From positions 1 to 64,000 of the forward strand of contig NZ_JAMBPQ010000039.1 of assembly GCF_024206495.1 (NCBI RefSeq): a stretch of DNA of 64,000 nt, read 5' to 3'. The notes under the pieces were generated by a model. It was given only the letters and a program-made list of their open reading frames with translations. It did no database searches and was not told the DNA's origin. The stretch comes from Paraburkholderia sp. CNPSo 3272. Its GTDB lineage: Bacteria > Pseudomonadota > Gammaproteobacteria > Burkholderiales > Burkholderiaceae. A program made the translations under genes and the position numbers. Below are positions 63,581 through 64,000 of this stretch, piece after piece (positions within the stretch are counted from its first letter, which is position 1; each line of letters starts with the position of its first letter).

Positions 63581-64000
63581 TCAGAATGCCTGCCACTCTG
63601 ATGTCCCGTTAGCGGTGGAAGCAAATACCTTGCTTGCGCCCTCCGACGGGAATGGCATCGACGCGGGCTTTGCTGCGGGGGAGGACGTGAGGCGGTTGCG
63701 GGCGACGCTCTGCTGCGTCGTCGTCTCCCGTGATGAAGTCGCTCCGTTGCCATTGAACCTGAAGAACGCCACGGCTTTGCGCAGGCTCTGCGCCTGCTGC
63801 GCCATCGTCTGCGCGGCTGCTGAAGCCTCTTCCACGAGCGCGGCGTTCTGCTGCGTGACCTGGTCCATCTGGTTGACCGCCTGATTCACCTGCTCGATTC
63901 CAGTGCTTTGCTCGCTCGATGCCGACGAGATTTCGCCCACGACGTCCGTCACGCGCTTCACCGATTGCACGACTTCCTTGATTGCGCCACCTGCTTCTTC
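63581..64000 (-). CDS. Methyl-accepting chemotaxis protein, C-terminal part
   Basis: The visible 139 residues run in from the right edge. They contain the end of the signalling hairpin: VVGEISSASSEQSTGIEQVN, AVNQMDQVTQQNAALVEEAS and AAAQTMAQQAQSLRKAVAFF. A linker and the tail SEWQAF follow. EQVNQAV and the Gln/Glu pairs fit methylation sites of the Tsr/Tar class. The sensor and membrane parts lie outside the window, so the signal is unknown. The tail lacks the NWETF-type CheR-binding pentapeptide, though EWQAF is similar. Confidence 0.9.
   Translation of the reverse strand, partial: EEAGGAIKEVVQSVKRVTDVVGEISSASSEQSTGIEQVNQAVNQMDQVTQQNAALVEEASAAAQTMAQQAQSLRKAVAFFRFNGNGATSSRETTTQQSVARNRLTSSPAAKPASMPFPSEGASKVFASTANGTSEWQAF

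Noticed and set aside
63252-63884. A 210-residue plus-strand frame near the right edge
   Set aside because: Overlaps the chemoreceptor C-terminus in antisense and has Cys/Ala-rich shadow composition.
1-64000. CRISPR array, tRNA or rRNA genes, phage structural genes
   Set aside because: No regular short direct repeats with spacers, no cloverleaf-like sequence and no capsid, tail or terminase text were seen on reading through the window.

Overview
The window is a 64-kb chromosomal segment of a high-GC betaproteobacterium, most likely Burkholderiaceae (Paraburkholderia/Caballeronia/Burkholderia group). The pointers are two OmpC-like trimeric porins with the N-terminal 'QSSVTLYG'-type strand, a DUF4148 protein, a CspA-type cold-shock protein, a short single-gene tyrosine integrase typical of this group, and a dense stock of IS and toxin-antitoxin remnants. 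I see no tRNA, rRNA, CRISPR array or replication origin. The assignment is inference from protein families; no search was run.

Left part (1-23.7 kb) is an accessory, decaying region. It holds an alpha/beta hydrolase cut by the window edge, a methyltransferase with a one-base C-terminal frameshift, a membrane diguanylate cyclase, a PD-(D/E)XK-like protein, a frameshifted integrase, a secreted alginate-lyase-like lipoprotein and a DUF4148 protein. Then come mazEF, an MBL-fold hydrolase, yefM-yoeB, a DUF5996 protein, cspA and a two-module DNA-binding protein. Between them lie fragments of an IS91-type integrase, IS110, IS30, a SET-domain gene and a cyclic-phosphate receiver gene. A block of about 400 bp (intergenic repeat plus part of an HTH gene) occurs twice, at 8.85-9.37 kb and 22.75-23.64 kb.

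Middle part (23.9-35.7 kb) is the most unusual stretch: about ten minus-strand genes. In transcription order they encode a glycine-zipper exported protein, a caspase-like lipoprotein with a BON-like N-terminus, an exported DUF4384 protein, a 1005-residue tubulin/FtsZ-like GTPase, a zinc-ribbon/TPR membrane protein, a TPR lipoprotein, a TM2 protein and a small glycine-zipper protein. After a gap follow a membrane-anchored J-domain protein with LprI-like and TonB-C-like domains outside, and an LprI-like lipoprotein. The caspase-like and DUF4384 proteins share a short repeated motif (AAKGIxFxxDA). Together they look like one envelope-spanning system with a cytoplasmic tubulin-like GTPase and a periplasmic caspase-like protease. 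I know of no description of this exact set.

Right part (36.8-64 kb) is mainly metabolism, transport and signalling. It has a pair of close paralogous membrane proteins, a MarR-like regulator and a porin. A catabolic cluster at 42.6-52 kb has a TetR regulator, MFS transporter, CoA-transferase, enoyl-CoA hydratase, DUF1330, aldehyde dehydrogenase, beta-keto acid cleavage enzyme, tautomerase and MDR oxidoreductase. Three 17-bp near-palindromes (TGTTAAC-N3-GTTAACA type) sit in its promoter regions, so joint control is likely. Then come a PAS-PAS hybrid histidine kinase with two receivers, a second porin, an IS21 remnant flanked by a decayed and an intact copy of the C-terminus of a thiamine-diphosphate enzyme, and the C-terminal end of a chemoreceptor cut by the right edge.
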